A DNA stretch of 64,000 nucleotides, from NCBI RefSeq assembly GCF_001013905.1, contig NZ_LN831788.1:22371-86370 (forward strand), read 5' to 3'. Below, one piece after another: positions 8,317 to 16,129 of this stretch; position 1 is the first letter of the stretch, and every line of letters begins with the position of its first letter. The translations under genes and the position numbers were made by a program. This stretch comes from Streptomyces leeuwenhoekii. GTDB lineage: Bacteria; Actinomycetota; Actinomycetes; Streptomycetales; Streptomycetaceae. The notes beneath the pieces are model-generated. The model saw only the letters and a list, made by a program, of their open reading frames with translations. It was not told where the DNA came from and ran no database searches.

Positions 8317-8721
8317 ATGCAGACGACGGAGCAGGGCATCATCAACCCGCTGAACCTCCCCCTCATCGACACCACCACCTACTCCCCCCTTCACGAGGTG
8401 CGCGACGAGGAACACCGCGACGCCATCGCCGCCGACATGCGCAAGCGCGGCTGGCACGGCGCCCCGCTGGTCGTACTGCCCGACTACCTGCTGTCCCTGA
8501 CGGGCGTACACCGACGCTCTGCCGCCGAACTGGCCGGGCTGGAGGAGATCCCCGGCGTCTCTCTGGAAGACCTCTTCGAGGCGTGCGGAACAGACCTGTG
8601 GGACGCGATCAACAGCGATGAGGAGTACATGAACGCCTCGTGCTACTACGACTACAGCCGCGTCATCGCCGACCACCTTCCCGAAGAGGTCATCGAGACC
8701 TACGGCCTGGACATGCACTGA
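8317..8721 (+). CDS. ParB N-terminal-fold protein (second, short ParB-like gene)
   Basis: 134 residues. DEEHRDAIAADMRKRGWHGAPLVVLPDYLLSLTGVHRRSAA follows the order of the ParB/Srx N-terminal fold: a helix, a strand of the APLVV type, then G-HR in place of GERR. It lacks the HTH of full ParB, and the C-terminal half is acidic (LEDLFEACGTDLWDAINSDEEY). Such short ParB-like proteins occur in actinophages, where some have nuclease or CTP-binding folds. The ATG at 8317 fits the promoter position; an upstream TTG at 8281 is unlikely. Confidence 0.65.
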   Translation: MQTTEQGIINPLNLPLIDTTTYSPLHEVRDEEHRDAIAADMRKRGWHGAPLVVLPDYLLSLTGVHRRSAAELAGLEEIPGVSLEDLFEACGTDLWDAINSDEEYMNASCYYDYSRVIADHLPEEVIETYGLDMH

Positions 8722-8776
8722 CCGACCCAGACCGCCTCACCCTCGACGACATCATCTGAACCCAAGGGGATCCCCG

Positions 8777-9073
8777 ATGACCACACCCACCACCGGCTAC
8801 GAGGCCGAACCGTCCGACGTTGCCGCCGAGGTCGCCTCCCACCTGGACGACATCACCGACCCGCTGGAGCGCTACCACCGGGCCACCGCCGCGCAGGCCC
8901 ACCACCAGGCGGTCGCCTCCAAGTTGCAGCAGGAGCGGGACAAGGCGCTCGCCCAGCTGAATGCGGACGGCGCCTCCTACGAGAAGCTTACGAGCCTGGT
9001 GCCGGGCATGACCCGCTCCGGGATCCAGAAAGCGGTGGAGCGCGGCCGGCGTCTGTCTCATGACCCCAGCTGA
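8777..9073 (+). CDS. Small coiled-coil/HTH protein
   Basis: 98 residues. A helical segment rich in Gln, Glu and Lys (AVASKLQQERDKALAQLNADGASYEKL) is followed by VPGMTRSGIQKAVERGRRL, which looks like a short helix-turn-helix. The 3' end overlaps the next gene by 14 bases in another frame. Probably a small DNA-binding protein; family unknown. Confidence 0.6.
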   Translation: MTTPTTGYEAEPSDVAAEVASHLDDITDPLERYHRATAAQAHHQAVASKLQQERDKALAQLNADGASYEKLTSLVPGMTRSGIQKAVERGRRLSHDPS

Positions 9074-9698
9074 GCGGGCCGAGACGAAGCAGCTGATTGT
9101 CCACGCTCTCGCCCACGGCTCCCAGGTGCGTCAAGCCGTAGCGGCACAGGGCATCGGCTATCCGACATTCGCCCGGTGGCGGCGCTCCGACCCCGTCTTC
9201 GACGCCCAGGTCAGTGAGGCGCTACGGAACAGCGGGCGCGCCCAACATGCCGTCCGACCAACGTCCCGGTACCTGACGTCGCCGGTCGCCCGGGCAGGTA
9301 AGGCCCGGGTACTGGAGGCGCTGGTCTGGGGGGCGACTATGAACGAGGCAGCCGATGCGGCCGACGTGTCCGAGTCGACGGTCAGGGCCTGGCGGCGCGA
9401 GGACCCGGACTTCGACCGAGCTGTGTTCCGTCTATGGCGGGCTGGCCCTGAGGCAAATCGCCCTCTCCCTCTCGCCCCTGATCCTGCCTGCGCGGCGGAC
9501 GGCTGCTCCGAGACCGATCTGCACGCGCGGGGCCTGTGTGTCCGGCACTACCACCAGCAGCGGCGCACAGGACGGCTACGCCCGGCTGGCTGGGTATACG
9601 GGAGGCAGGACTGCTCGGTCGTGGGGTGCGATGAGCCGCACCGGGCACAGGGGTTTTGCGCCGCGCATTACGAGACGACGTACCGTCGCGCAACTTAA
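9060..9698 (+). CDS. Double-HTH protein with two C-terminal zinc knuckles
   Basis: 212 residues. Two transposase-like HTH units are visible, VRQAVAAQGIGYPTFARWRRSDP and TMNEAADAADVSESTVRAWRREDP, an internal duplication. The C-terminal third has two repeats of C-(4)-C-(n)-GLCVRHYH / GFCAAHYE type, each able to bind zinc like small phage treble-clef or HNH-related knuckles. No complete HNH or transposase active site is visible. Likely a sequence-specific DNA-binding protein or a degenerate nuclease. Confidence 0.6.
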   Translation: MTPAERAETKQLIVHALAHGSQVRQAVAAQGIGYPTFARWRRSDPVFDAQVSEALRNSGRAQHAVRPTSRYLTSPVARAGKARVLEALVWGATMNEAADAADVSESTVRAWRREDPDFDRAVFRLWRAGPEANRPLPLAPDPACAADGCSETDLHARGLCVRHYHQQRRTGRLRPAGWVYGRQDCSVVGCDEPHRAQGFCAAHYETTYRRAT

Positions 9699-9766
9699 GC
9701 CGGGGGAACAGCGGTCCGGATCTGGTGCACCGTGAGAGCGATCACCCCGCACGAACGGAGCCGCCC

Positions 9767-9919
9767 ATGCCCCACACCCCCGACTGGCACGCCCTCGAGG
9801 AAACCAACGAACGCGTCTGGCTCGACCAGTGGGCCCGCGGCGCCATCGACCCCCACAGCCTCCGCCCCCACCGGCCGGCGCCCGCTCCCGAGCCCGCCCT
9901 TACCGGGAGCACCCGATGA
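9767..9919 (+). CDS. Small hypothetical protein
   Basis: 50 residues, ATG with GGAG seven bases upstream. Composition is polar (DWHALEETNERVWLDQWARGAID) with a Pro-rich tail. The stop overlaps the next start (ATGA). No domain recognised; the tight coupling to its neighbour supports it as a gene. Confidence 0.45.
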   Translation: MPHTPDWHALEETNERVWLDQWARGAIDPHSLRPHRPAPAPEPALTGSTR

Positions 9920-10146
9920 CCACCGCCCCTGCTCGACGCATCCCCGGCCAGCCCGTCAACGTCCACGCCCCCGCGCCCGGAGTCGGCCGGGAGACCAGCC
10001 GCGTCCCCTGCCGTCTCCCCGGCCAGGCTCGCCGAGAGTGGCCCCGCCCACCGCTCATCCACGACCACGCCCGGTTGTTCGTCGAGCCCACCTACCTCGA
10101 TGGCCAGCCCTACAGCGCGGACGATAAGGATGACACCGGGGAGTAG
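9916..10146 (+). CDS. Small hypothetical protein upstream of parA
   Basis: 76 residues, basic N-terminal half and acidic tail (SADDKDDTGE). It starts in the stop of the preceding small gene. Nothing recognised. The following 240 bases hold two parS-like palindromes ahead of parA. Confidence 0.45.
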   Translation: MTTAPARRIPGQPVNVHAPAPGVGRETSRVPCRLPGQARREWPRPPLIHDHARLFVEPTYLDGQPYSADDKDDTGE

Positions 10147-10190
10147 CAGGTGACCAGCCTGACGTCTGTCTGAGCCGAATCATGCGGACG

Positions 10191-10210
10191 GCGTATACCG
10201 CGGTATACGC
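10191..10210. promoter_or_regulatory. parS-like palindrome, copy 2 (upstream of parA)
   Basis: GCGTATACCGCGGTATACGC, identical over all 20 bp to copy 1. It lies about 180 bp before the parA start, in non-coding sequence, and could serve both as centromere and as operator for parAB autoregulation. Confidence 0.8.
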
Positions 10211-10259
10211 CGAGGGTCTCACCCCCGCCCCCCGCCGCCGGGAACCAGCGCCGCTGAAG

Positions 10260-10275
10260 GTATACCGCGGTATAC
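10260..10275. promoter_or_regulatory. parS-like palindrome, copy 3 (upstream of parA)
   Basis: GTATACCGCGGTATAC, the exact 16-bp core, 67 bp (centre to centre) from copy 2 and about 115 bp before parA. The flanking GC is kept on the right side only. Confidence 0.8.
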
Positions 10276-10388
10276 GCCCGCTGCGGTGAACCAGCAGCCC
10301 ACTCCCCGACCCCGTGTGGTCGATCTGAGAAGCTATGCCTCGTCCGAGTACCGAGCCCGCCTCGGGAAGCACACGGAAACGGAGCAGC

Positions 10389-11054
10389 ATGCCCTCCTCA
10401 GTTCTGGTCATCTCCATCGACCCACAGGGATCCACCCTCTGGTGGGCCGACCGCATCGGTGACGACCTCCCCTTCGACTTCGCCACCGCCCACGACGACC
10501 CCGACAGCCTCAGCAACCTGATCTCCCTCAAGGAATCGGGCGCGAAGGTCCACGTCGTCGCCAACCAGAAGGGCGGGGTCGGCAAGACGACGATAGTGAT
10601 GAACCTCGCCGCTACCGCCCAGGACGTCCTCAAGGCAGGCAACCAGGTACGGCACGTGTTCATCGACACCCCCGGCTCCATCGAGGACGAACGCCTCCTG
10701 ACCGCAGCCCTCGAAGTCGCCGACGACGTGATCGTGCCCCTCCCCCCGGACCCGCTCGCGTTCGACCCGACCACCCGCACCATCGAGAAGGTCATCAAGC
10801 CCCGCGGCCTCCCCTTCAAGGTCATCATCAACAACTGGGACGCCCGCGACGGCAAGACCGACATGCTCGACACCCGAGCATTCGTCACAGCGCAGGGCTG
10901 GTCCCTCGCAGAGACCGGGATCCGCCGGTACCGCATCCACACCCGCGCCCCCGCCGAAGGGAAGCTCGTCACCCACTACCCCGACAGCGGTACCACCCTC
11001 AGAGCCCGCCAGGACTTCCTCAAGCTCGCCCTCGAGCTGGGCTACGGGGGCTGA
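10389..11054 (+). CDS. parA: ParA-type partition ATPase with swapped N-terminal blocks
   Basis: 221 residues from ATG 10389 (GGAG upstream); an in-frame ATG at 10335 is possible. ParA ATPases drive plasmid segregation with ParB and parS. All expected pieces are present but in an abnormal order: ISIDPQGSTLWWADR at 8-22 precedes VVANQKGGVGKTTIVMNLAA at 57-75, and FIDTPGS follows at 91-97. In ordinary ParA the P-loop (KGGVGKTT) is at the N-terminus and the DPQGS strand comes about 30 residues later. Residues 2-52 and 53-86 therefore look exchanged. The rest (VIVPLPPDPLAF, IINNWDARDG) is normal. It is either a real permutation, possibly inactivating, or an assembly fault. Confidence 0.85.
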   Translation: MPSSVLVISIDPQGSTLWWADRIGDDLPFDFATAHDDPDSLSNLISLKESGAKVHVVANQKGGVGKTTIVMNLAATAQDVLKAGNQVRHVFIDTPGSIEDERLLTAALEVADDVIVPLPPDPLAFDPTTRTIEKVIKPRGLPFKVIINNWDARDGKTDMLDTRAFVTAQGWSLAETGIRRYRIHTRAPAEGKLVTHYPDSGTTLRARQDFLKLALELGYGG

Positions 11055-11056
11055 CC

Positions 11057-12082
11057 GTGGCAGGAAAGCGCGTATCCCTGGCCTCCCTCGCCGGGGCCCC
11101 TGTCGAGACCGTGCCCGGCGCCTCACGCCCCGACCTGATCCACGTCCCCCCGAGCACCGTCGCCCCTACCCCCCTCAACCCGCGGCGCGCCTTCGACGAG
11201 ACCGAGCTGGCCGAACTCGGCGAAGACATGCGAGGAGGACAGCTCCAGCCGTGCGTGGCCGTGAACAAGGCCGCCTACCTGAAGCTGTACCCCGAGCACG
11301 CCGACCAGCTGCCCGCTGGTTGCCGGTACGTCATGGCCGCCGGCGAACGCCGCTGGCGCGCCGCCGTCAAGGTCGGCCTCGAGCACCTCGACCTGCTGCT
11401 GCGGCACGACCTCACCGAATCCCGCGTCCGGTTCCTCGCCGCGGTGTTGTCGGAGAACGTGCAGCGCGCCAACTTCAATCCCATCGAGGAAGCCGACGGC
11501 CTGCGTGCCATGCTCGACCTCCACGACGGCAACCAAGCCGCGGCAGCGCGAGCCATGGGCAAGTCGAAGCAGTGGTTCAACCAGCGCATCGGCCTGCTGC
11601 GGCTGACGGATCAGATGGTGCAGCTGGTCCTCGAAGGGAAACTGACTGCGTTCCGCGAGATGCGCCGGTACGCGGCTATGCCGCCGGAGGAGCAGTATGC
11701 AGCGTGGCAGGCGGACCAAGAGCAGCCGCGTCCGCCCAAGCAGCCATCCGTCGAGTTGAACCCGGGGAAGATTGCTGGCACCGTTCAGCAGCAGCAGGCG
11801 TATACCGCGGTATACCCGCCCGCCGACACAGCCGCCGCAGCCTCACCGGCACCGGTCCCAAGCCAGCCAGAGGCCACAGCAGCAGCGGAACGCATCCCCG
11901 AATCACGGACCGCCATTCAGGCGGACACGCCAGCGGCCCAGCCATCAGCGAGACGATTCCCCTACGACGATGGCCTGTCCGCGGGACAACTCCTGATCCA
12001 TAAGATGCCGCCGGCGGAGCTGGAGAAGGTGACCGACATGCTCATTGCTCACCGGGAGAAGCAGACCGCTGGCGTCAGCTGA
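11057..12082 (+). CDS. parB: ParB/Spo0J-family centromere-binding protein
   Basis: 341 residues, GTG start 2 bases after the parA stop. The N-terminal domain contains LNPRRAFDETELAELGEDM and then AAGERRWRAAV, the GERR motif used for CTP binding in the ParB clamp. LSENVQRANFNPIEEADGLRAML and the HTH NQAAAARAMGKSKQWFNQRIGLL follow. A low-complexity Pro/Ala/Gln linker leads to a short C-terminal segment for dimerisation. A parS-like site sits inside the linker coding sequence at 11800-11815. Works with ParA to segregate the prophage-plasmid. Confidence 0.9.
   Translation: MAGKRVSLASLAGAPVETVPGASRPDLIHVPPSTVAPTPLNPRRAFDETELAELGEDMRGGQLQPCVAVNKAAYLKLYPEHADQLPAGCRYVMAAGERRWRAAVKVGLEHLDLLLRHDLTESRVRFLAAVLSENVQRANFNPIEEADGLRAMLDLHDGNQAAAARAMGKSKQWFNQRIGLLRLTDQMVQLVLEGKLTAFREMRRYAAMPPEEQYAAWQADQEQPRPPKQPSVELNPGKIAGTVQQQQAYTAVYPPADTAAAASPAPVPSQPEATAAAERIPESRTAIQADTPAAQPSARRFPYDDGLSAGQLLIHKMPPAELEKVTDMLIAHREKQTAGVS
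11800..11815. promoter_or_regulatory. parS-like palindrome, copy 4 (inside parB)
   Basis: GTATACCGCGGTATAC within the linker-coding part of parB, encoding AYTAVY in the same frame phase as copy 1. An exact 16-bp palindrome inside a coding region is typical of parS sites. Confidence 0.75.
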
Positions 12083-12095
12083 ACCTGCCGCGTCT

Positions 12096-12129
12096 GGCCC
12101 CGCCGTCGTTGTCTGACGATGGCGGGGCC
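12096..12129 (+). terminator. Terminator after parB
   Basis: GGCCCCGCC pairs with GGCGGGGCC across an inner TCGT/ACGA stem, followed by CCTTCG. It lies 14 bases after the parB stop. There is no long U tract, as is common in high-GC actinobacteria. Confidence 0.75.
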
Positions 12130-12205
12130 CCTTCGTGCGTGAGGCACTGTCGCGGTGCCCAGCAGCGGCCCCCGCGCCTGACCGAACGCAACACGGCTCT
12201 ACCCC

Positions 12206-12470
12206 GTGACGAGATCCACGGATAGACTCGCGTCATCTGACGGGCATGCGCTCGTGAGGTCTCAAGCCCCCACACCAGGGAACCGGGCGTTGTCGGCAAC
12301 ACCGCCCCACTCCTGATGCTGGGGGCGTCCGCATTTCCAGGGCACACACCACCGCTAGACACCAGTGAGTAACGGATCGCGCCATCTCCGTCACGGAATC
12401 AGTCACGGGCTGGTGAAAAGTCGACCCGACGTTACCCACCCAAGGAAAACGATGCCACAGTAGGCATCCC
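12206..12470 (+). other. Gene-free structured region after parAB
   Basis: No supported gene between parB and 12.7 kb. GTGACG (12206) and TAGACT (12223) repeat the element seen at 4233/4250. About 12266-12326 folds as GCCCCC/GGGGGC and CAGG/CCTG outer stems around GGGCGTTG/CAACACCGCCC. The shared element plus following structure at two places suggests two related regulatory leaders or small RNAs. Confidence 0.35.
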
Positions 12471-12705
12471 CTCAATGTGGACTGGCAGCCACCCAGGGGG
12501 CGCAGGCCCGTCACCCGACCACTGGCGGGCAGGCGGACCTTCCCACATCTGCCGGAGGAGCGGAGACGCCCCCATGCCCGCAGCGGAGCCGGCCGACCCC
12601 ACACCGCCCACGAACCCCCTCAACGCGATCGAGGGCGCGGCCGTGATCCCCATCCATGCGCGCCGCACGGGACGCGGCGCCCCCAATCACAGGGGGTGGA
12701 ACCCC

Positions 12706-12978
12706 ATGGACACTCCCACCACCCCGGACCCGTCCGACAGGTCCGGCAGCCGGTACGACGACGCCCTGGCCCTGGTCGCCGACGACATGGAAAAAGCGTT
12801 CAACGCCATCGGCCGCAGCCTCACCAACGACGAGACCGCGGCCGTGTACGCGCGCACCCTGGCCCTCGTGGCGCACACACTGCGCGGCGCCGCCGCCACC
12901 GGCATCGTCACCGAGCAGCAGCGGGAGGCGCTCGCCGAGCTGATCGACGGCATGGCGCAGGCGCCCCGGTTTGTGTAA
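12706..12978 (+). CDS. Small hypothetical protein
   Basis: 90 residues, ATG 12706 behind GGGGGTGG. Polar and helical (DDMEKAFNAIGRSLTNDETAAVYARTLALVAHTL). In-frame starts upstream (12475, 12574) lack good ribosome binding sites. No domain recognised. Confidence 0.55.
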   Translation: MDTPTTPDPSDRSGSRYDDALALVADDMEKAFNAIGRSLTNDETAAVYARTLALVAHTLRGAAATGIVTEQQREALAELIDGMAQAPRFV

Positions 12979-13041
12979 CCGCCGCGCCCCCAGGGGAGTT
13001 TGCGCATATGCCGGGGATTCGTGCCATTCGCCCGGCAGGGC

Positions 13042-13070
13042 TTGACACAGGTCCGCAACAGAGCGTTGAT
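13042..13070 (+). promoter_or_regulatory. Possible sigma-70 type promoter
   Basis: A consensus -35 TTGACA (13042-13047) with GTTGAT 17 bases downstream as a weak -10. It would serve the gene at 13224. Only the -35 match is strong. Confidence 0.3.
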
Positions 13071-13223
13071 CCTTTCTGACGAAGCGTTCACCGATAGGCG
13101 CGCACATGCCATCATGAGGCGTCCGGAACACCCGGAGTAACAACTTCGGCCTCCGGCGCGCGCCCCTGCACTTTGCTGTACGGACGTCCCGCGCCCCTGG
13201 AGGCCGCACAGGGGACGGGGACA

Positions 13224-13784
13224 ATGCCCATGACAGATGGGGACAACACGAACACCACGCAGGACACCGCAGCCAAGAGGCTGCGCGATCTGCACGACTA
13301 CTACCTGAAGCACCCCGTCACCGGCCCCACGGCAAGACGCGCCCCCACCACCAGCGCCTCCGCGCCGCTCAGTCTCGCCACCCTGGACCACATCCAGTCC
13401 TCCGTCCGTGAAGTCGCGGAGCAGACTCTCGCCGCCAACCCTGACGCCGGCCGCGCTCCGTCCCGCGCGGACGCCGTCTACGACTGGTGCCGCCAGCAGA
13501 CCGAGCACGCCGACGAGATCGCCCAGCAGCGACTGGAGAGCATCGAGTACCGGCACTACCTCGAGCACGCCATCCGAGCCGGCGACACGAAAGTTGTCCG
13601 CAGGCACCGCTGCCCGAGCTGCGGGACCGCCGGCTTGCTGTGGCAGCAGGCCATGGGTCGCGCCACCTGCGTCAACCTGCACTGCGCCCGCCGCAACGGC
13701 GGACTGTCCAGGTCCTGGACGCTGGCCTACCTCGCCTACGAGCACGTCGCAGCGAACGCGTCTTTGAAGGAGTGCGCAACCTGA
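13224..13784 (+). CDS. Hypothetical protein with C-terminal zinc ribbon
   Basis: 186 residues. The N-terminal two thirds is helical and polar (EVAEQTLAANPDAGRAPSRADAVYDWCRQQTEHADEIAQQRLE). Near the C-terminus RHRCPSCGTAGLLWQQAMGRATCVNLHC is a CxxC-(n)-C-(4)-C zinc ribbon. The start could be ATG 13224 or ATG 13230. Similar small zinc-ribbon proteins are frequent in Streptomyces phages; role unknown. Confidence 0.6.
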   Translation: MPMTDGDNTNTTQDTAAKRLRDLHDYYLKHPVTGPTARRAPTTSASAPLSLATLDHIQSSVREVAEQTLAANPDAGRAPSRADAVYDWCRQQTEHADEIAQQRLESIEYRHYLEHAIRAGDTKVVRRHRCPSCGTAGLLWQQAMGRATCVNLHCARRNGGLSRSWTLAYLAYEHVAANASLKECAT

Positions 13785-13920
13785 ACCGGGGTACGGGAGT
13801 CGTACTCAGCGCCACGGACAACTCAACACCGTTTCACCACAACCGGATTGGCACAGTCCACCCCCGTTTGTCGACCGCCGGAGCTGCGAACGATGGTCGA
13901 GTCGATCAATGGGAGGCCCC

Positions 13921-14184
13921 ATGGCCATCACCACCCTCGCCCCAGCCGACTACAGCCCCGCACCCATCGCTGACCCCGTCACGTACAAGGAAGCAGCCTT
14001 GCTGTTCATGGAAACCGGATACCCGGAGTTCCAGAGCAACCTGAAGACGGTGGTGCGCAAGCTGACGCGGTGGGGAACGCAAGACGGGCTGCGTACTGAA
14101 AGACGCGGCGGGGTCGATCACGTCTCCTTCAGTGACCTCCTGGAGGCGCACGCTCGCCGGCACCCTTCACCAGGAAGGCCCTGA
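13921..14184 (+). CDS. Small winged-helix DNA-binding protein
   Basis: 87 residues, ATG with GGGAGG upstream. VTYKEAALLFMETGYPEFQSNLKTVVRKLTRWGTQDGLRTERRGGVDHVSFSDLLEAH has the build of a small winged helix-turn-helix, like excisionase- or Cox-type factors: helices, basic stretch, then a short wing. It precedes a terminator and the first of the shared early promoters, so it could regulate them. Confidence 0.55.
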   Translation: MAITTLAPADYSPAPIADPVTYKEAALLFMETGYPEFQSNLKTVVRKLTRWGTQDGLRTERRGGVDHVSFSDLLEAHARRHPSPGRP

Positions 14185-14219
14185 CCGGCTCACCGCCCGG
14201 TCCCCCGCCTACTCTTCGA

Positions 14220-14251
14220 GGCCCCGCCTCCCTGCACCGGGACGCGGGGCC
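14220..14251 (+). terminator. Terminator before the early promoter
   Basis: GGCCCCG and CGGGGCC pair around an inner TCCC/GGGA stem, followed by TTCGTGTG. It insulates the promoter at 14287. Confidence 0.7.
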
Positions 14252-14279
14252 TTCGTGTGTCCGCTCGAAAACAACCGCG

Positions 14280-14315
14280 CTACGCATTGCGATGCAATGC
14301 ATAGCGCGGTACGGT
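14280..14315 (+). promoter_or_regulatory. Early promoter-operator, copy A (rightward)
   Basis: TTGCGA (14287-14292), a 17-base spacer and TACGGT (14310-14315) form a good sigma-70 type promoter. A 25-bp inverted repeat covers the -35 and spacer: CTACGCATTGC (14280-14290) and GCAATGCATAG (14294-14304). The same layout recurs at 19260, 35951 and 37781. It drives the gene set from 14387 to SSB. Confidence 0.8.
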
Positions 14316-14386
14316 GAGTGTGTTGATAGGGAACCGCCCCACACCAGGGCCAATCCACCCCTAGCCTTCCCCTCCCTGGAGCCACC

Positions 14387-14719
14387 GTGGCCGTGATGAC
14401 GCATGCCCCCGCACGCCCCGAAGCCGACTACCGCGCCCTCCCCGGGCCCGTCCAGGACGCCTTCACCGCGCTCATGGAGCAGGCAGACACGGCTGGCACC
14501 ACCGACCACTTCCTCACCCTCATGGCCCGAGCCGCCAGCCTCATCGGCATGCCGCTCCCGCCCAGCGGTGACATACGGCGCTGCGCCTGCTCCTGCGTCT
14601 GCGGCTGCATCTTCGACGCCGAGGACCCCGGCGCGCACGTCATCGAGCACGGCGAGGGCTACAACCTCGGCCGCGTCCAGTGCCCCACCTGCGCCGACTG
14701 GCACCCCGAAACCGCCTGA
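14387..14719 (+). CDS. Small cysteine-rich protein
   Basis: 110 residues, GTG 14387 with GGAG six bases upstream; first gene after promoter A. The second half contains CACSCVCGC and later CPTCADWH, which may hold zinc. The first half is helical (VQDAFTALMEQADTAGTTDHFLTLMARAASLIG). Function unknown. Confidence 0.6.
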   Translation: MAVMTHAPARPEADYRALPGPVQDAFTALMEQADTAGTTDHFLTLMARAASLIGMPLPPSGDIRRCACSCVCGCIFDAEDPGAHVIEHGEGYNLGRVQCPTCADWHPETA

Positions 14720-14732
14720 AGGGAGTCTCGAC

Positions 14733-14894
14733 ATGAGCCAGCAGACCGACGCTGACACCACCGACCATCGCTTCGTAGTGCGCGAGCTCGGCCCTCGCTG
14801 CTTCGTCGTGGACGACACCATCACCGCGCTCAGCTACGACATGCGCTTCACCCGTGAGGCCGCGCAGCGAGCAGCCGACCGTCGCAACGCCTGA
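14733..14894 (+). CDS. Small hypothetical protein
   Basis: 53 residues, ATG with AGGGAG nearby. The sequence RFVVRELGPRCFVVDDTITALSYDMRFTREAAQRAADRRNA looks like a small beta-alpha unit. In the early operon; no family recognised. Confidence 0.5.
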   Translation: MSQQTDADTTDHRFVVRELGPRCFVVDDTITALSYDMRFTREAAQRAADRRNA

Positions 14895-14966
14895 CCCACC
14901 GCAGACCTCCCGGCGGCGCGTGAAGCCCACACCGCGCCGCCGGGCCACCAACCCCAGGAGGACCAC

Positions 14967-15389
14967 ATGGCCACCACCGCCATGAACCTGCACGTGATGG
15001 CCGCCTACGTGAACCTCTACGGCGTCCACACCGGCGACCAGTTCGCAGCCCCCGACGACCAACTGGACATCTGCGCCATCGCCTACGTCGTCGCCGAAGA
15101 CCGCCCCGCCCCGCCCGAGTTCTACACCGACGAAATCGCCTCGATTCGCCTCATCGAGTCCAGCGCCCGCGCCATGGCCGCCATCCGCGCCATCTCCGAC
15201 ACCCTCGACAGCGACCCCTGCGAAACCGAAATCGCCCCCGGCCACACCATCCCCGACTACATCGAGCACGTCTCCAACTGGGCCGCCACCCCGCCCATCG
15301 GCGCCACCAAGCCGCCGTCCACCAGCGAAGTCATCGGCCGCATCCTCCGCGCCGCCCAGGCCCTCGGCACCCAGACCACCGCCGCCTGA
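14967..15389 (+). CDS. Hypothetical protein
   Basis: 140 residues, ATG behind CAGGAGG. No membrane segment or metal motif. Conserved-looking stretch NLYGVHTGDQFAAPDDQLDICAIAYVVAE. Small acidic protein in the early operon; function unknown. Confidence 0.6.
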   Translation: MATTAMNLHVMAAYVNLYGVHTGDQFAAPDDQLDICAIAYVVAEDRPAPPEFYTDEIASIRLIESSARAMAAIRAISDTLDSDPCETEIAPGHTIPDYIEHVSNWAATPPIGATKPPSTSEVIGRILRAAQALGTQTTAA

Positions 15390-15400
15390 AAGGCCCCGCC

Positions 15401-15598
15401 ATGACCATGAACTCCTACGAGGACGGCTACACCGACGGCGAACTCGCCGCCATCACCCACCTCCCCTCCCGCCGCGTCCACGCCCGCGCCGCCATGGCCG
15501 ACCAGTACGACTTCCTGTACGCGCAGGGCCTCATCGACGGCTACCTCCACGCCATCGCCGTCAACGCCGCCCTCACCGACAAGCAGCGGACCACCTGA
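15401..15598 (+). CDS. Small hypothetical protein
   Basis: 65 residues, 12 bases after the previous stop. Two similar short stretches, SYEDGYTDGELAAI and YAQGLIDGYLHAI, suggest a small helical repeat. No known domain. Confidence 0.5.
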   Translation: MTMNSYEDGYTDGELAAITHLPSRRVHARAAMADQYDFLYAQGLIDGYLHAIAVNAALTDKQRTT

Positions 15599-15673
15599 AT
15601 CCATCACCCCCCCCACGCCGAGCACCGGAGCACCACCCGACCCCAGCACACCCCCGCAGGACGGAGACCCACC

Positions 15674-16129
15674 ATGGCCGCCACCCACCAAACCGCACCC
15701 ACGCCCACAGCGGCCACCCCCACCCACAAACCCCCACTCCCCACCCGACGCCGCAACTTCGTCGGCCCCTACACCCCCGCCGAACAGGCCACCCTCCTCG
15801 CTGTCCTCGCCAGCGCCAAAGCAGCCCTCCCCGTCTCCTTCCGCGCCTGGAACGGCCCCCGAGCCCTCCTCAACGACGGCACCCTCCTCACCCACACCCC
15901 CACCGCAGCCATCACCACCCAGAACCCCACCTTCATCGCCCACATCCCCTGCTCCCACGGCGCCACCCACGCCTACCTCATCCACACCGCCCACGACCTC
16001 GCCGCCGCCCGCGCCACCACCCGCACCTGCACCACCCCCCACCGCCCACAGCAGCCCACCGAGCACGCCACCGCCGGCCCCACCACCCACGCCGACACCG
16101 ACCAGCCGAAGGAGCACCCCCAACCGTGA
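15674..16129 (+). CDS. Threonine/proline-rich hypothetical protein
   Basis: 151 residues; both ends are Thr/Pro/His-rich (THQTAPTPTAATPTHKPP). The middle reads YTPAEQATLLAVLASAKAALPVSFRAWNGPRALL. Very strong C at third positions supports coding. It overlaps the exonuclease start by 4 bases. Function unknown. Confidence 0.5.
   Translation: MAATHQTAPTPTAATPTHKPPLPTRRRNFVGPYTPAEQATLLAVLASAKAALPVSFRAWNGPRALLNDGTLLTHTPTAAITTQNPTFIAHIPCSHGATHAYLIHTAHDLAAARATTRTCTTPHRPQQPTEHATAGPTTHADTDQPKEHPQP

Noticed and set aside
9060..9698. Transposase or integrase
   Set aside because: HTH units resemble those of transposases, but there is no catalytic DDE, Ser or Tyr recombinase domain. No integrase was found anywhere in the window.
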